64,000 nucleotides of DNA from Thauera propionica (GTDB taxonomy: Bacteria; Pseudomonadota; Gammaproteobacteria; Burkholderiales; Rhodocyclaceae). Both the position numbers and the translations under genes were made by a program. Shown piece by piece: positions 19,541 through 28,350 of this stretch. Every line of letters begins with the position of its first letter. The stretch's first letter is position 1. Where the stretch lies: the NCBI RefSeq assembly GCF_002245655.1, contig NZ_NOIH01000003.1, positions 124,001 to 188,000 of the forward strand, given 5' to 3'. A model generated the notes under the pieces. The model did not search any database and was not told the DNA's origin. It worked only from the letters and a program-made list of their open reading frames with translations.

Positions 19541-19867
19541 TTACCGCTTGGGGTCCGGAACGGCCGCTTCCTCGGGCGTGAGGATCCAGACCCGGTGAAC
19601 TTGTCCCTGATTGTCGAACTTGACGCGCACCTTGTACTCGCCGCGAATGTGCGACGGCAGCACGATCCGGTTGGCACGATCACGGATCTGCGCGCCGGGA
19701 CTCAGAGGCACCGGCTCATCATCCAGAAGCACGGCACCGGCAGGGGCAAACGTAATGGTGGTCTTGCGAGCATCCTCGGGAAACGCTCGCGTCGGTGCCG
19801 CATTCGCCGCCGAGCCCGGGGCTCCGGCCAGCGACAGCAGCAGCAGGGAGAGGGGAATTTTGCGCAA
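19541..19867 (-). CDS. Small secreted protein of unknown function
   Basis: A 108-residue product with a clear signal peptide (about residues 1-23, ending near SAANAA) and a compact mature domain of likely beta strands (ITFAPAGAVLLDDEPVPLSPGAQIRD, then a VRVKFDNQGQVHRVWILT hairpin). No catalytic residues stand out. Only a TTG start is available before an upstream in-frame stop, which lowers confidence in the exact start. It sits 24 bases upstream of miaB on the same strand and may be its operon leader gene. Confidence 0.65.
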   Translation of the reverse strand: MRKIPLSLLLLSLAGAPGSAANAAPTRAFPEDARKTTITFAPAGAVLLDDEPVPLSPGAQIRDRANRIVLPSHIRGEYKVRVKFDNQGQVHRVWILTPEEAAVPDPKR

Positions 19868-20039
19868 AGACGTCGGCCGGCAGGTTCCGGCAGAAGGTTA
19901 TTCAGGCGAAGAATGATCCCCGATCACCCCTTCCATGTCAATGCAAAACCCTTATAAATCAAACGTTACACTCCCGTTTCGGCATTTCCATGCGGCACAC
20001 CCCCGGCCGCAGATCCAGCGCGGCCGCGCTTCGGGCCTG

Positions 20040-20069
20040 TTGACGAGGTACTGAAAAGCCCGCTATATT
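20040..20069 (+). promoter_or_regulatory. Promoter of tRNA-Met
   Basis: TTGACG (20040-20045) and TATATT (20064-20069) are 18 bases apart and are followed by a CGCGCG discriminator. The tRNA begins 14 bases later. A GC-rich discriminator is usual for stable RNA promoters under stringent control. Confidence 0.75.
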
Positions 20070-20082
20070 CGCGCGCTCTGTT

Positions 20083-20159
20083 GGTGATGTAGCTCAGACG
20101 GTTAGAGCGATGGATTCATAACCCATAGGTCGGCGGTTCGATTCCGCCCATCACCACCA
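20083..20159 (+). tRNA. tRNA-Met (anticodon CAT), elongator type
   Basis: A 77-base cloverleaf with acceptor arms GGTGATG and CATCACC, D-stem GCTC/GAGC, anticodon loop TTCATAA, variable AGGTC, T-arm GGCGG-TTCGATT-CCGCC and an encoded CCA. The acceptor starts with a G-C pair, unlike initiator tRNA, and the overall sequence looks like betaproteobacterial elongator tRNA-Met rather than the lysidine-modified tRNA-Ile. The last pair of the anticodon stem is an A-C mismatch. Confidence 0.93.
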
Positions 20160-20170
20160 CCCCGATTCAA

Positions 20171-20208
20171 GCAAAAGGCCAACTCCTCGGAGTTGGCCTT
20201 TTGCTTTT
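20171..20208 (+). terminator. Strong terminator after tRNA-Met
   Basis: A perfect 16-base stem (20171-20186 with 20189-20204) around a 2-base centre is followed by TTTT. The arms begin with GCAAAA, so it can also stop minus-strand transcription arriving from 20270. Confidence 0.9.
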
Positions 20209-20269
20209 CGGCACCTGCCCTGTCGGGCACGACAGCGGGCCGCCGACAGGCAGCCCCGTCGACAATCTC

Positions 20270-20767
20270 TCACTGAGCCACGTAGATACCCACCGCGGCA
20301 AAGACGTCGCCGACGCGCTGGTACAGGGCACGCTTAAGTTCATCGCGGCCATTGACCGGATTGCGCCAGATGTACTCCAGCGTTCCCTTGCCGACCGTGC
20401 GCACTTCGTCGGCCTGATCGGCGATGAAGCGCTTGCCGGTCGCATCGCGGAGTGTGGCGGCGCTGCGGCCAATCAGCTTGGGCATGGTACCGTGGGCGCG
20501 GAACACGAGGTCATCGACTCCGACGACGTACACATACAGGTCGTTGATGACGAAATCACCCTTGGGATCGTTGAAACGCTCATAGGCTCGGGGGCCGTTT
20601 GCCTTCAGTTCGGCGACTGCGCGGTCGAGCATCTGCTGAGCCTGGGCCTGCGTCGAGCGAACCTCGGTCTGGCCACTCCCCTGGGCCACAGCGGCCGTGG
20701 CCCCCAACGACGCGGCAAAGGCAAAAACAAAAAGCCGGATGCGCAGCAGGCGCGCGATTGAAAGCAT
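20270..20767 (-). CDS. Secreted single-Cache-domain protein
   Basis: A 165-residue protein with a signal peptide (about residues 1-28, ending AAVAQ) and a single Cache domain: an N-terminal helix with repeated alanine/glutamine, then KGDFVINDLYVYVVGVDDLVFRAHG and a DATGKRFI segment, the pattern of sCache_2 small-ligand sensors. It has no output domain, so it may act as a periplasmic binding partner of a receptor. The ATG at 20767 with GGAGA upstream is preferred over an upstream in-frame start. It stands alone. Confidence 0.8.
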   Translation of the reverse strand: MLSIARLLRIRLFVFAFAASLGATAAVAQGSGQTEVRSTQAQAQQMLDRAVAELKANGPRAYERFNDPKGDFVINDLYVYVVGVDDLVFRAHGTMPKLIGRSAATLRDATGKRFIADQADEVRTVGKGTLEYIWRNPVNGRDELKRALYQRVGDVFAAVGIYVAQ

Positions 20768-21204
20768 ATTCTGGTCTCCCCGTATCCGGGCCCGACCGCT
20801 TCCTGGCGGCCGCAACGAACCCGACTGCAAATCTCATCCTGCCTGCATGCTGGCACACCCGGCAGAACCCCATGACTTCCAGTGATCAATTCGGCTCGCG
20901 ACACCACACGGGGCGACAAATCGAACCGCCAAGGCGACGACTACACGCACTGGAGCGCGCATAGTAGCAATCTGCCGTGCACTCGTGCAGGCTGATGACG
21001 AAGAGTTCGTGAACTAGGTCCCATCCGCCATGATCGGCACCCCCCTTAACCCGGAACGAATAAGCAGGCATGGCTCGACCTCTCGAACCCGCGTTTGCCG
21101 ATCCTCATCAAGCCTTCCGCGACAGGAGCGCGCACAATGGGGCCTGAACGCCAGCGCGCCTCACGCGCCAGGATCAGCCCCAACCGCCTGAAGAACGCAC
21201 CCCC
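20768..21204. other. 437-base stretch without a supported gene
   Basis: Divergent intergenic region between the Cache-domain protein and the AI-2E-type permease. Short open frames occur but none has a ribosome site together with plausible codon use. No clear sigma-70 promoter, repeat or RNA gene was seen. Confidence 0.6.
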
Positions 21205-22344
21205 ATGATCGACCAGGTCGCCGAAAAAATCGCCCGCCGCGTCATTCTTGGCTTCCTGCTCGGCGGCCTGCTGGTACTGAGCTACGCGGTGCTGCAGCCC
21301 TTCATCGTTCCGGTGGCGTGGGCGGTGATCATCGCCTACGCCACCTGGCCGCTCTATCACCGCCTGCGCCAGCGCCTGTCGCGCTACCCGACACTGGCCG
21401 CGTCAATGATGACCCTGCTGCTGACGGCTGCCTTCGTGCTGCCGGCGCTGTGGCTGGCGACGCTGTTGCGCAGCGAGATCGGGGTTGCGATCGCGGCAGT
21501 GACTACGGAGTTGCGCCAGGGCACGCTCGCCTTGCCCGACTTCATCCGTAACCTGCCGTGGATCGGCGACGACCTTCAGCGCATGCTCGACGAACTGACG
21601 GGCGACCCCGAAACCTTCCGCGTGCAGATGAACGAGTGGGTCAGGCAAGGCGCCGAGCTGGCCGTCGCACTGATCGGCGACGTCGGCCGCAACGCGGCCA
21701 AGCTCGGCTTCGCACTGATCACCGTATTCTTCCTCTATCGCGACGGCGAGCGCGTGCTGCAGCAGGTGCATCGCGTGCTGCACCGTTTCCTCGGCGAGCG
21801 GGTGAACGACTACCTGGCGGCAGTCGGTTCGATGACGAAGGCGGTAGTCTGGGGCCTCGTCGCCACGGCACTGGCGCAAGGCTTCGTCGCCGGCCTGGGC
21901 TACTGGTGGGCCGGTGTCGCCGCGCCCGTGCTGCTCGGCGCCATCACCGCCCTGATCGCGATGATTCCGTTCGGCACGCCGTTCGCCTGGGGCACGATCG
22001 GCGTGTGGCTGCTGGTGAGCGGCAATACGGCGGAGGGCATTGGCCTGCTGTTATGGGGCGCGCTGGTGGTGAGCTGGGTGGACAACCTCGTGCGTCCGCT
22101 GGTGATCAGCAACGCCACCCGCATTCCCTTCCTGCTGGTAATGTTCGGCGTGCTCGGCGGTCTGGCGGCCTTCGGCCTGGTCGGCCTGTTCCTCGGACCC
22201 GTGGTGCTGGCCGTGCTGATGGCGGTGTGGCGCGAGTGGATAGAGGAGTCGGACCTGAAGCCGCCCGCCACACCCCATGTCAACGCAGGCGCAGGATCCG
22301 CAGCGCCCCCGCCAGCACCACCGCAGCAATCGCCACACCGATGA
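21205..22344 (+). CDS. AI-2E family (PerM/YdiK-type) transporter
   Basis: A 379-residue polytopic membrane protein with the family layout: two early helices (LGFLLGGLLVLSYAVLQPFIVPVAWAVI split around residues 13-45), a third at about 60-80, a long soluble stretch of amphipathic helices (about 85-160), then a cluster of helices with IAMIPFGTPFAW and SWVDNLVRPLVIS. Members are named after TqsA but many move other substrates, so the cargo is unknown. The last 65 bases overlap the end of the convergent metal transporter gene; the tail there is Pro/Ala-rich and probably not essential. Confidence 0.88.
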   Translation: MIDQVAEKIARRVILGFLLGGLLVLSYAVLQPFIVPVAWAVIIAYATWPLYHRLRQRLSRYPTLAASMMTLLLTAAFVLPALWLATLLRSEIGVAIAAVTTELRQGTLALPDFIRNLPWIGDDLQRMLDELTGDPETFRVQMNEWVRQGAELAVALIGDVGRNAAKLGFALITVFFLYRDGERVLQQVHRVLHRFLGERVNDYLAAVGSMTKAVVWGLVATALAQGFVAGLGYWWAGVAAPVLLGAITALIAMIPFGTPFAWGTIGVWLLVSGNTAEGIGLLLWGALVVSWVDNLVRPLVISNATRIPFLLVMFGVLGGLAAFGLVGLFLGPVVLAVLMAVWREWIEESDLKPPATPHVNAGAGSAAPPPAPPQQSPHR

Positions 22345-23221
22345 TCCAGTCCGGCCACGGACTGCCGATCCAGCCGACCAGCACGCCGGCGGCGATCACG
22401 CCCAGGTTGGCGATGACGTCGTTGGCCGAGAAGATGTAGCTCGCCTTCATATGCACGCCGCCGTCGCGATAGCGCGAGATCAGCCACAGGCAGGCAACAT
22501 TGGCTGCCAGCGCCAGAACCGCGATGCTCACCATGCCCAGCGGCTCGGGCGTAGCCCCTGTCAGCATGCGCCGCGCAGTCTCACCCAGCGCAGCCAGCGC
22601 CAGCAGCAGTTGCAGCACGCCCGCAAGGCGCGCCGCCCAGAGCTTGTGCCGCGCCGTGCGCCCCACCGCATAGAGCGCGACGCCATACACGGCGGCATCG
22701 GCAAACATGTCCATGGCATCGGCCACCAGCCCCGCCGAACGCGCCCACAACCCGGCCCCGAGTTCCACCACGAACATCACGGCATTGATCGCCAGCAGGA
22801 ACCCAAGCACGCGCGCCTCGTCGGCATCGTTTGCGCCCGCTGCTGCCGGTGCCTCACCCTGCTGCAGCGCTTCGGACTCTGCCAGTACGGCACCATAGCC
22901 CAGCGGCAGCAGCCTCGAGAGGATGGCCGCGGCCTCACCGCCATGATCCACGATCAATGTCCGTCCCGGCAGATCGAAACGCAGCGTGGTCACCGGCGCA
23001 TCGGCCAGCCGCAGGCGGATCATCTGCTCCTCCGCGGGGCAATCCATGCCGGGGATGCGAAAGACGCTGCGCCGCCAGAGGCCATTCACCTCGGAGGACG
23101 CCGCTGCTCCATGCGCTGAAACCTGATCTTCCGCCACCACACGGCCTGGCTCGACGCGGGGCTTGAGGGACTTGGCGTTGCTGCAATCGCAACTTCCGGA
23201 GCAGGCGGGCTTGATCGGCAT
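22280..23221 (-). CDS. Cation diffusion facilitator-type metal transporter with N-terminal metal-binding region
   Basis: A 313-residue protein. The N-terminus holds clustered cysteines (Cys7, Cys11, Cys13) and an HMA-like segment FRIPGMDCPAEEQ (Cys61), followed by six membrane helices of the CDF fold with LVADAMDMFADA and the FSANDVIANLG segment that stand where the DxxxD-type metal sites lie. It probably exports a divalent heavy metal in exchange for protons. The usual cytoplasmic C-terminal domain is missing; the protein ends just after the last helix. Its 3' end overlaps the convergent permease gene by 65 bases. The metal is not predictable from what is visible. Confidence 0.82.
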   Translation of the reverse strand: MPIKPACSGSCDCSNAKSLKPRVEPGRVVAEDQVSAHGAAASSEVNGLWRRSVFRIPGMDCPAEEQMIRLRLADAPVTTLRFDLPGRTLIVDHGGEAAAILSRLLPLGYGAVLAESEALQQGEAPAAAGANDADEARVLGFLLAINAVMFVVELGAGLWARSAGLVADAMDMFADAAVYGVALYAVGRTARHKLWAARLAGVLQLLLALAALGETARRMLTGATPEPLGMVSIAVLALAANVACLWLISRYRDGGVHMKASYIFSANDVIANLGVIAAGVLVGWIGSPWPDWIIGVAIAAVVLAGALRILRLR

Positions 23222-23359
23222 CGCATTCGCAGGGACATGAATCGTCAAGGCGCCATTTTCCGCCTTCGAGTGCCTTTTGCGAAAATCCGGCTGCGTTCGG
23301 CCGCGGCCCTCAAAAGCAGTTACCCTTCGGCTTCGTGTCCGACTCGGGTATCCGATCGC

Positions 23360-23842
23360 ATGAAGTCCGCCCAACACCCCACCGCCCTGCGCACCCAGCA
23401 GCGCCTTGCCGACGCCGGCCTCGACAGCCGCGTGGTCGAATTCGAACAGCCCACCCGCACCAGTGCCGAGGCAGCCGCGGCCCTCGGCTGCGAAGTGGCG
23501 GAGATCGCCAAGTCCATCGTGTTCCGCGGCAGGGACAGCGGACAGGCCGTCATCGTGGTCGCCAGCGGCGACAACCGGGTGTGCGAGGCCAAGGTCGCCG
23601 CGCTGGTCGGCGAAGCGCTGGGCCGCGCCGACGCGGAGTTCGTGCGCAGCGCCACCGGCTACGCCATCGGCGGCGTCGCCCCGATCGGCCATGCGCAGCC
23701 GGCGAAGCTGCTGCTCGACCAGGACCTGCAGCGCTTCAACCGATTGTGGGCCGCCGCCGGCACCCCGTTCTCGGTCTTCCCGCTCACCCCGGCTCAACTG
23801 CAGGCCCTGACCGGTGCCGCCTGGGGCGACATCAAGCAGTGA
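23360..23842 (+). CDS. YbaK/EbsC-family aminoacyl-tRNA deacylase
   Basis: A 160-residue protein of the YbaK/ProX editing family, which hydrolyses mischarged tRNAs such as Cys-tRNA(Pro). The pattern is complete: SAEAAAALGCEVAEIAKSIVF with the catalytic-region lysine, VVASGDNRV, then FVRSATGYAIGGVAPIGH. The ATG at 23360 gives the family-typical N-terminus; a longer frame from 23237 overlaps the promoter region of the divergent metal transporter. The exact tRNA specificity cannot be read from sequence alone. Confidence 0.88.
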   Translation: MKSAQHPTALRTQQRLADAGLDSRVVEFEQPTRTSAEAAAALGCEVAEIAKSIVFRGRDSGQAVIVVASGDNRVCEAKVAALVGEALGRADAEFVRSATGYAIGGVAPIGHAQPAKLLLDQDLQRFNRLWAAAGTPFSVFPLTPAQLQALTGAAWGDIKQ

Positions 23843-23860
23843 GCGCGCCCGCCCAACTCC

Positions 23861-24466
23861 TCAGCGACGAAAAACCAGGCTGAAATTGTTCGCCGGCATG
23901 TCGACCACCTCTTCCAGCCTGAAGCCCCGACGCTGCGCCTCGGCCTCAACCGCTTCCAGGTCGCGCACGGCAAAGCGCGCATCAACGCTGCGCAACCAGC
24001 CGTCGAAATCGGCGTTACTCGGTGCGATGTGGGCGCCACCGCGACGGTAGGGGCCATAGCAATAAACCACCCCGCCTGCGGGCAAGACCTCGGCCGCTCC
24101 GGCAAACAGCGCAGGCGTCGTTTCCCAGGGCGAGTAATGCAGCACGTTGATCGCCACGATCGCGTCGGCCGCGGCGAGGGGCCAGGGGCTGGCGGCAAGA
24201 TCGAAACGCAGCGGCGGCAGCACGTTGGGCAGCGCACTGTGCGCCACCCAGTCAGTGATCGAGGCCATCGCGGCGGGATCGGCCTCGCTCGGCTGCCAGC
24301 GCAGCGCGGAGAGGTGGCGGGCAAAATGCACCGCATGCTCACCAGTGCCGCTGCCGAGCTCGAGCACCAAGCCTGCGGTCGGCAGCACGCGCTGCAGCAC
24401 GGCGAGGATGGGGTCGCGGTTGCGGGCGGCGGAGGGCGAGAACTGGCGGCAGTCGAGGGTCGGCAT
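23861..24466 (-). CDS. DUF938-type SAM-dependent methyltransferase
   Basis: A 201-residue class I methyltransferase-like protein. The start RQFSPSAARNRDPILAVL is diagnostic of the DUF938 family, followed by the SAM-binding glycine loop LELGSGTGEHAVHFA and NVLHYSPWE. Substrate is unknown. An ATG at 24481 is an alternative start, five codons longer; neither has a convincing ribosome site. The gene is convergent with the YbaK-type gene and divergent from the CoA-transferase. Confidence 0.85.
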   Translation of the reverse strand: MPTLDCRQFSPSAARNRDPILAVLQRVLPTAGLVLELGSGTGEHAVHFARHLSALRWQPSEADPAAMASITDWVAHSALPNVLPPLRFDLAASPWPLAAADAIVAINVLHYSPWETTPALFAGAAEVLPAGGVVYCYGPYRRGGAHIAPSNADFDGWLRSVDARFAVRDLEAVEAEAQRRGFRLEEVVDMPANNFSLVFRR

Positions 24467-24666
24467 GGGGTGCGGAGGCATGAAGATGGTGGCTCCGATT
24501 ATCGCCCGCACCGGTTCAGCGAAGCACCCCGTGTGCTGTTCTGCGCGTCATGTCCGCCAAGCCCGACCACCCGGCGTCAGGCGCTACTGCTCGCGTGCGA
24601 CTGACGCCGGGAAGTGCAGGCCAACGCTGAGATAATGACGCACTCCCTTCACCGCCCCGCCCCACC

Positions 24667-25866
24667 ATGAGCACACCCACCAAACCCCTCGCCGGCCTCA
24701 AGGTCATCGAGCTTGGCACGCTGATCGCCGGCCCCTTCGCCGCCCGCATCCTCGCCGAGTTCGGCGCCGAGGTGATCAAGATCGAATCGCCCGACGGCGG
24801 CGACCCGCTGCGCAAGTGGCGCAAGCTCTACGAGGGCACCTCGCTGTGGTGGTACCTGCAGTCGCGCAACAAGCAGTCGGTGACGGTGAACCTCAAGCAT
24901 CCCGACGGGCTCGAGGTGCTGCGCCGGCTGGTGGCCGAGGCCGACATCGTGATCGAGAACTTCCGCCCCGGCGTGCTGGAAAAGCTCGGCCTGGGCTGGG
25001 AGGCGCTGTCGGCGATCAACCCGGGGCTGGTGATGCTGCGCCTGTCGGGCTTCGGCCAGACCGGGCCGATGGCGCAGCAACCCGGCTTCGGCGCCATCGG
25101 CGAATCCATGGGCGGGCTGCGCTACGTCACCGGTTTCCCCGATCGGCCGCCAGTGAAGACCGGCATCTCGATCGGTGATTCGATCGCTGCGCTGTGGGGC
25201 GCGCTCGGCGCGCTGATGGCCTTGCGCCACAAGGAAGTGAACGGCGGCCAGGGCCAGGTGGTGGACGTGGCGCTGTACGAGGCCGTGTTCGCGATGATGG
25301 AGTCGCTGGTGCCGGAATTCGACGTGTTCGGCTTCGTGCGCGAGCGCACCGGCAACATCATGCCGGGCATCACGCCGTCGAACACCCACACCACGAAGGA
25401 CGGTAAGCACGTCGCCATCGGCGCCAATGGCGATGCCATCTTCCGCCGCCTGATGCTGGCGATGGACCGCCCCGACCTCGCCGACGATCCGACGCTGGCC
25501 GACAACGCGGGCCGCGACGCCCGGCGCGACGAACTCTACGCGCTGATCGACGCCTGGGTCGCCGCCCACGACGAGGCTGCGGTGCTGGCCGCACTCACCG
25601 CCGCCGAGGTGCCGGCCTCGCGCATCTACTCGGTGGCCGACATGTTCGCCGACCCGCAATTCCTCGCACGCGAGATGCTGCAGACCGTGAAGCTGCCCGA
25701 TGGCCGCGACTGCCGCATGCCGGGCGTCGTGCCGAAGCTGTCGGCGACGCCGGGCGGCACCGAGTGGATCGGCCCGGCGCTGGGCGAGCACACCGACCGC
25801 GTGCTCGCCACGCTGGGCTACGACGCCGGGCGCATCGCCGCGCTGCGCGCCGCCGGCGCCATCTGA
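24667..25866 (+). CDS. CaiB/BaiF family III CoA-transferase
   Basis: A 399-residue class III CoA-transferase that moves CoA between carboxylates through an enzyme-bound anhydride. Seen are the N-terminal LKVIELGTLIAGPFAARILAEFGAEVIKIE, the loop NLKHPDG, VIENFRPGVLEKLGL, and the catalytic aspartate in KTGISIGDSIAALWG (Asp171). It is transcribed toward the minus-strand catabolic cluster and is convergent with its last ligase gene. A shared role in activating a dicarboxylic or aromatic acid is plausible but inferred. A GATAAT element at 24631 could be a -10. Confidence 0.9.
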   Translation: MSTPTKPLAGLKVIELGTLIAGPFAARILAEFGAEVIKIESPDGGDPLRKWRKLYEGTSLWWYLQSRNKQSVTVNLKHPDGLEVLRRLVAEADIVIENFRPGVLEKLGLGWEALSAINPGLVMLRLSGFGQTGPMAQQPGFGAIGESMGGLRYVTGFPDRPPVKTGISIGDSIAALWGALGALMALRHKEVNGGQGQVVDVALYEAVFAMMESLVPEFDVFGFVRERTGNIMPGITPSNTHTTKDGKHVAIGANGDAIFRRLMLAMDRPDLADDPTLADNAGRDARRDELYALIDAWVAAHDEAAVLAALTAAEVPASRIYSVADMFADPQFLAREMLQTVKLPDGRDCRMPGVVPKLSATPGGTEWIGPALGEHTDRVLATLGYDAGRIAALRAAGAI

Positions 25867-25871
25867 GCCAT

Positions 25872-25901
25872 GGCCCGGCAGCGACCGCTACCGGGCCGTT
25901 T
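25872..25901. terminator. Hairpin between convergent CoA-transferase and ligase genes
   Basis: GGCCCGG (25872-25878) pairs with CCGGGCC (25891-25897), then GTTTC follows. Stem is good but the T run is short, so it is a moderate candidate for ending the CoA-transferase transcript. Confidence 0.5.
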
Positions 25902-25918
25902 CACTGCCGACGCGCCCC

Positions 25919-27496
25919 TCAGTCCGTCGCCTCGCTGGCGTAACGCACACGCAGCTCGCGCTTCAGCAGCTTGCCCGAGGCGTTGCGCGGCATGTCCTCG
26001 ACGAAGAACACGCGCTTGGGCACCTTGAACGGCGCCAGGTGGGCATGTACGTGGGCTATCAGCTCCTCGGCCGTGGCCTGCGCGCCCTGCTTCAGCGCCA
26101 CCACCGCCGTCACTGCCTCGATCCAGCGCTCGTCGGGCAAGCCGATCACCGCCACCTCGGCCACCGCGGGGTGGGTGTAGAGGCACTCCTCGACCTCGCG
26201 GCTCGCCACCACCACGCCGCCGGTCTTGATGATGTCCTTGATGCGGTCGGTGATGTAGAGATAGCCGGCCTCGTCCAGGTAGCCGACATCGCCGGAACGG
26301 AACCAGCCGTCCTTGAAGCTGGCCGCGGTTTCCTCGGGCTTGTCCCAGTAGCCGCTCATGAGCTGCGGCGAACGGTGCACGATCTCGCCCATCTCGCCCG
26401 GCGGCACGTCGTTCAGGTCGGTGTCGACGATGCGGGTCTCGACGTTGAAGATCGGCCGTCCGGCGGAGGCGGGGCGATCCGCATGCTCCTCGGGGCGCAG
26501 CACGGTGGCCAGCGGTGCGATCTCGCTCTGGCCGTAGCAGTTGTAGAGCTTGAGCGCCGGCAGCTTGGACGCCAGTTCGTGCACGACCGGCACCGGCATG
26601 ATCGAGGCGCCGTAGTAGCCCTTCTGCAGCGAGGCCAGGCGCGCCGGATCGAAGGCAGGATGACGCAGGAAGGCGATCCACACCGTCGGCGGCGCGAAGA
26701 AGGAGGTGACGCCTTCCTGCGCGATCAGTTCGAAGCAGCGCTCGGGCTGCGGTGCCTGGATCAGCAGCGTGGTGGCGCCCACCAGCAGCTGCGGCATCAG
26801 GAACACGTGCATCTGTGCCGAGTGGTAGAGCGGCAGCGCGGCCAGCGAGCAGTCCTCGCCGCGGATGTCGGTCGCCAGCAGGGTGCTGGTGTATTCGGCC
26901 AGCAGGGCGCGGTGGCTCATCATCGCGCCCTTGGGCGCCGCGGTGGTGCCGGAGGTATAGAGCAGCTGGGCGATGCTCTCCTCGTCGAGGTCAAGTTCCG
27001 GCGCGGTATCGGCGCCGCCGCCCTGCGCCCAGGCGAGGATGTCGCGATCCTGCCCGCCATGTAGCGTGCCGCGCCACTCGCAGGGCAGCGTAGGGCCCAG
27101 CGCCTCGACGTGGGTCGCCATGTCGGCGTCGCAGAACAGTGCCCGCGCGCCGGACTGCTCGACGATGTAGCGCAGCTCGGCATCGAGCAGCGCATAGTTG
27201 ATCGGCACGTGGATCAGGCCGGCCTTCGCGCAGCCCAGCCACAGCAGCACGTAGGCGTCCGAGTTGCGGCCATAGGCGGCGACGCGGTCGCCGGCCTTCA
27301 GGCCCAGCGTCAGCAGCCGGTTGGCGACTCGGTTCGCGGCGCGCTCGAGCTGGGCGTAGCGCCAGCTGCGCCCCTCGAAGCGCAGGGCCTCGCGTTCGGG
27401 ATTGCGGCGCACCGAGCGCGCGAAGGCGTCGCCGATCAGGTTGCGCCCGGCACGGCGCACATCGGCGGGCGTGGCTGTCAGGAGTGCTGCGGTCAT
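25919..27496 (-). CDS. AMP-forming acyl-CoA synthetase (AMP-binding ligase)
   Basis: A 525-residue adenylate-forming ligase that activates a carboxylic acid to its CoA thioester. Core motifs are present in order: LLYTSGTTAAPKGAMMSH (with TAAPKG in place of TGxPKG), NCYGQSE, GWFRSGDVG, DRIKDIIKTGG, and the C-terminal catalytic lysine in NASGKLLKREL. It resembles the FadD3/feruloyl-type group. Two ATG codons lie at 27502 and 27496; GAGGA is 7 bases before the second, so that one is chosen. It is the last gene of the minus-strand catabolic run. Confidence 0.88.
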   Translation of the reverse strand: MTAALLTATPADVRRAGRNLIGDAFARSVRRNPEREALRFEGRSWRYAQLERAANRVANRLLTLGLKAGDRVAAYGRNSDAYVLLWLGCAKAGLIHVPINYALLDAELRYIVEQSGARALFCDADMATHVEALGPTLPCEWRGTLHGGQDRDILAWAQGGGADTAPELDLDEESIAQLLYTSGTTAAPKGAMMSHRALLAEYTSTLLATDIRGEDCSLAALPLYHSAQMHVFLMPQLLVGATTLLIQAPQPERCFELIAQEGVTSFFAPPTVWIAFLRHPAFDPARLASLQKGYYGASIMPVPVVHELASKLPALKLYNCYGQSEIAPLATVLRPEEHADRPASAGRPIFNVETRIVDTDLNDVPPGEMGEIVHRSPQLMSGYWDKPEETAASFKDGWFRSGDVGYLDEAGYLYITDRIKDIIKTGGVVVASREVEECLYTHPAVAEVAVIGLPDERWIEAVTAVVALKQGAQATAEELIAHVHAHLAPFKVPKRVFFVEDMPRNASGKLLKRELRVRYASEATD

Positions 27497-27563
27497 GCTC
27501 ATGTCCTCATTCAGTGCTTGCGGGGCACCCGCAGGCGCCCCCATCGTACTCGGGCAAATCGCC

Positions 27564-28331
27564 TTACTTGGCCGCCATGCGGATCGCGCCGTCCAGGCGG
27601 ATGACCTCTCCGTTGAGCATCGGGTTCTCGCAGATCGACTTCACCAGCTGCGCGTACTCGCTGGAACGGCCCAGGCGCGAGGGGAAAGGCACCATCTGGC
27701 CGAGCGAATCCTGCACCTGCTGCGGCAGGCCGCGCAGCATCGGCGTCTCGAAGATGCCGGGCGCGATGCTCATGACGCGGATGCCGTAGCGCGCCAGTTC
27801 GCGCGCGATCGGCAGCGTCATGCCGACCACGCCGGCCTTGGACGCCGAGTAGGCCGCCTGGCCGATCTGGCCGTCGAAGGCGGCGACCGAGGCGGTGGTG
27901 ACGATCACGCCGCGCTCGCCCTCCTCGTTCGGCGCGGCCTTGCTCATGGCGTCGGCCGCGAGGCGGATCGGGTTGAAGGTGCCGACGAGGTTGATCGTCA
28001 CCCCGCGCATGAAACTGTCGAGGCGGTGCGGGCCTTCCTTGCCCACCACCTTTTCGCCCGGCGCCACGCCGGCGCAGCACACCAGGCCATGCAGTCCACC
28101 GAAGCCCTTCACCGCGGCATCGACCGCTGCCTGCGTCGACGCCTCGTCGGTGACGTCGGTGCGCACGAAGCAGGCCGCCGCGCCCAGTTCGGCCGCCAGC
28201 GCCTTGCCCGCCTCTTCGTTGAGGTCGGCGATCACCACCTGGCCGCCGCCGCCCACCACCATGCGCGCGGTGGCCGCGCCCAGGCCCGAGGCGCCGCCGG
28301 TGACGAGAAATACCGAGTTTGCGATCTTCAT
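27564..28331 (-). CDS. SDR-type 3-hydroxyacyl-CoA dehydrogenase
   Basis: A 255-residue short-chain dehydrogenase with the Rossmann motif TGGASGLG, the cofactor-specifying aspartate after ADLN that suggests NAD, and the YSASK catalytic pair. The C-terminal pattern [33 protein letters not shown] is that of type II 3-hydroxyacyl-CoA dehydrogenases (HSD10-like, FadB2x). It would oxidise 3-hydroxyacyl-CoA to 3-ketoacyl-CoA before the thiolase encoded just upstream in the same run. Confidence 0.9.
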   Translation of the reverse strand: MKIANSVFLVTGGASGLGAATARMVVGGGGQVVIADLNEEAGKALAAELGAAACFVRTDVTDEASTQAAVDAAVKGFGGLHGLVCCAGVAPGEKVVGKEGPHRLDSFMRGVTINLVGTFNPIRLAADAMSKAAPNEEGERGVIVTTASVAAFDGQIGQAAYSASKAGVVGMTLPIARELARYGIRVMSIAPGIFETPMLRGLPQQVQDSLGQMVPFPSRLGRSSEYAQLVKSICENPMLNGEVIRLDGAIRMAAK

Positions 28332-28350
28332 TGCGTGTGCTCCTTGTGTC

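Noticed and set aside
20886-21071. A 61-codon minus-strand frame in the gap before the AI-2E-type permease
   Set aside because: No ribosome site, no conserved pattern and codon use unlike neighbours; treated as chance.
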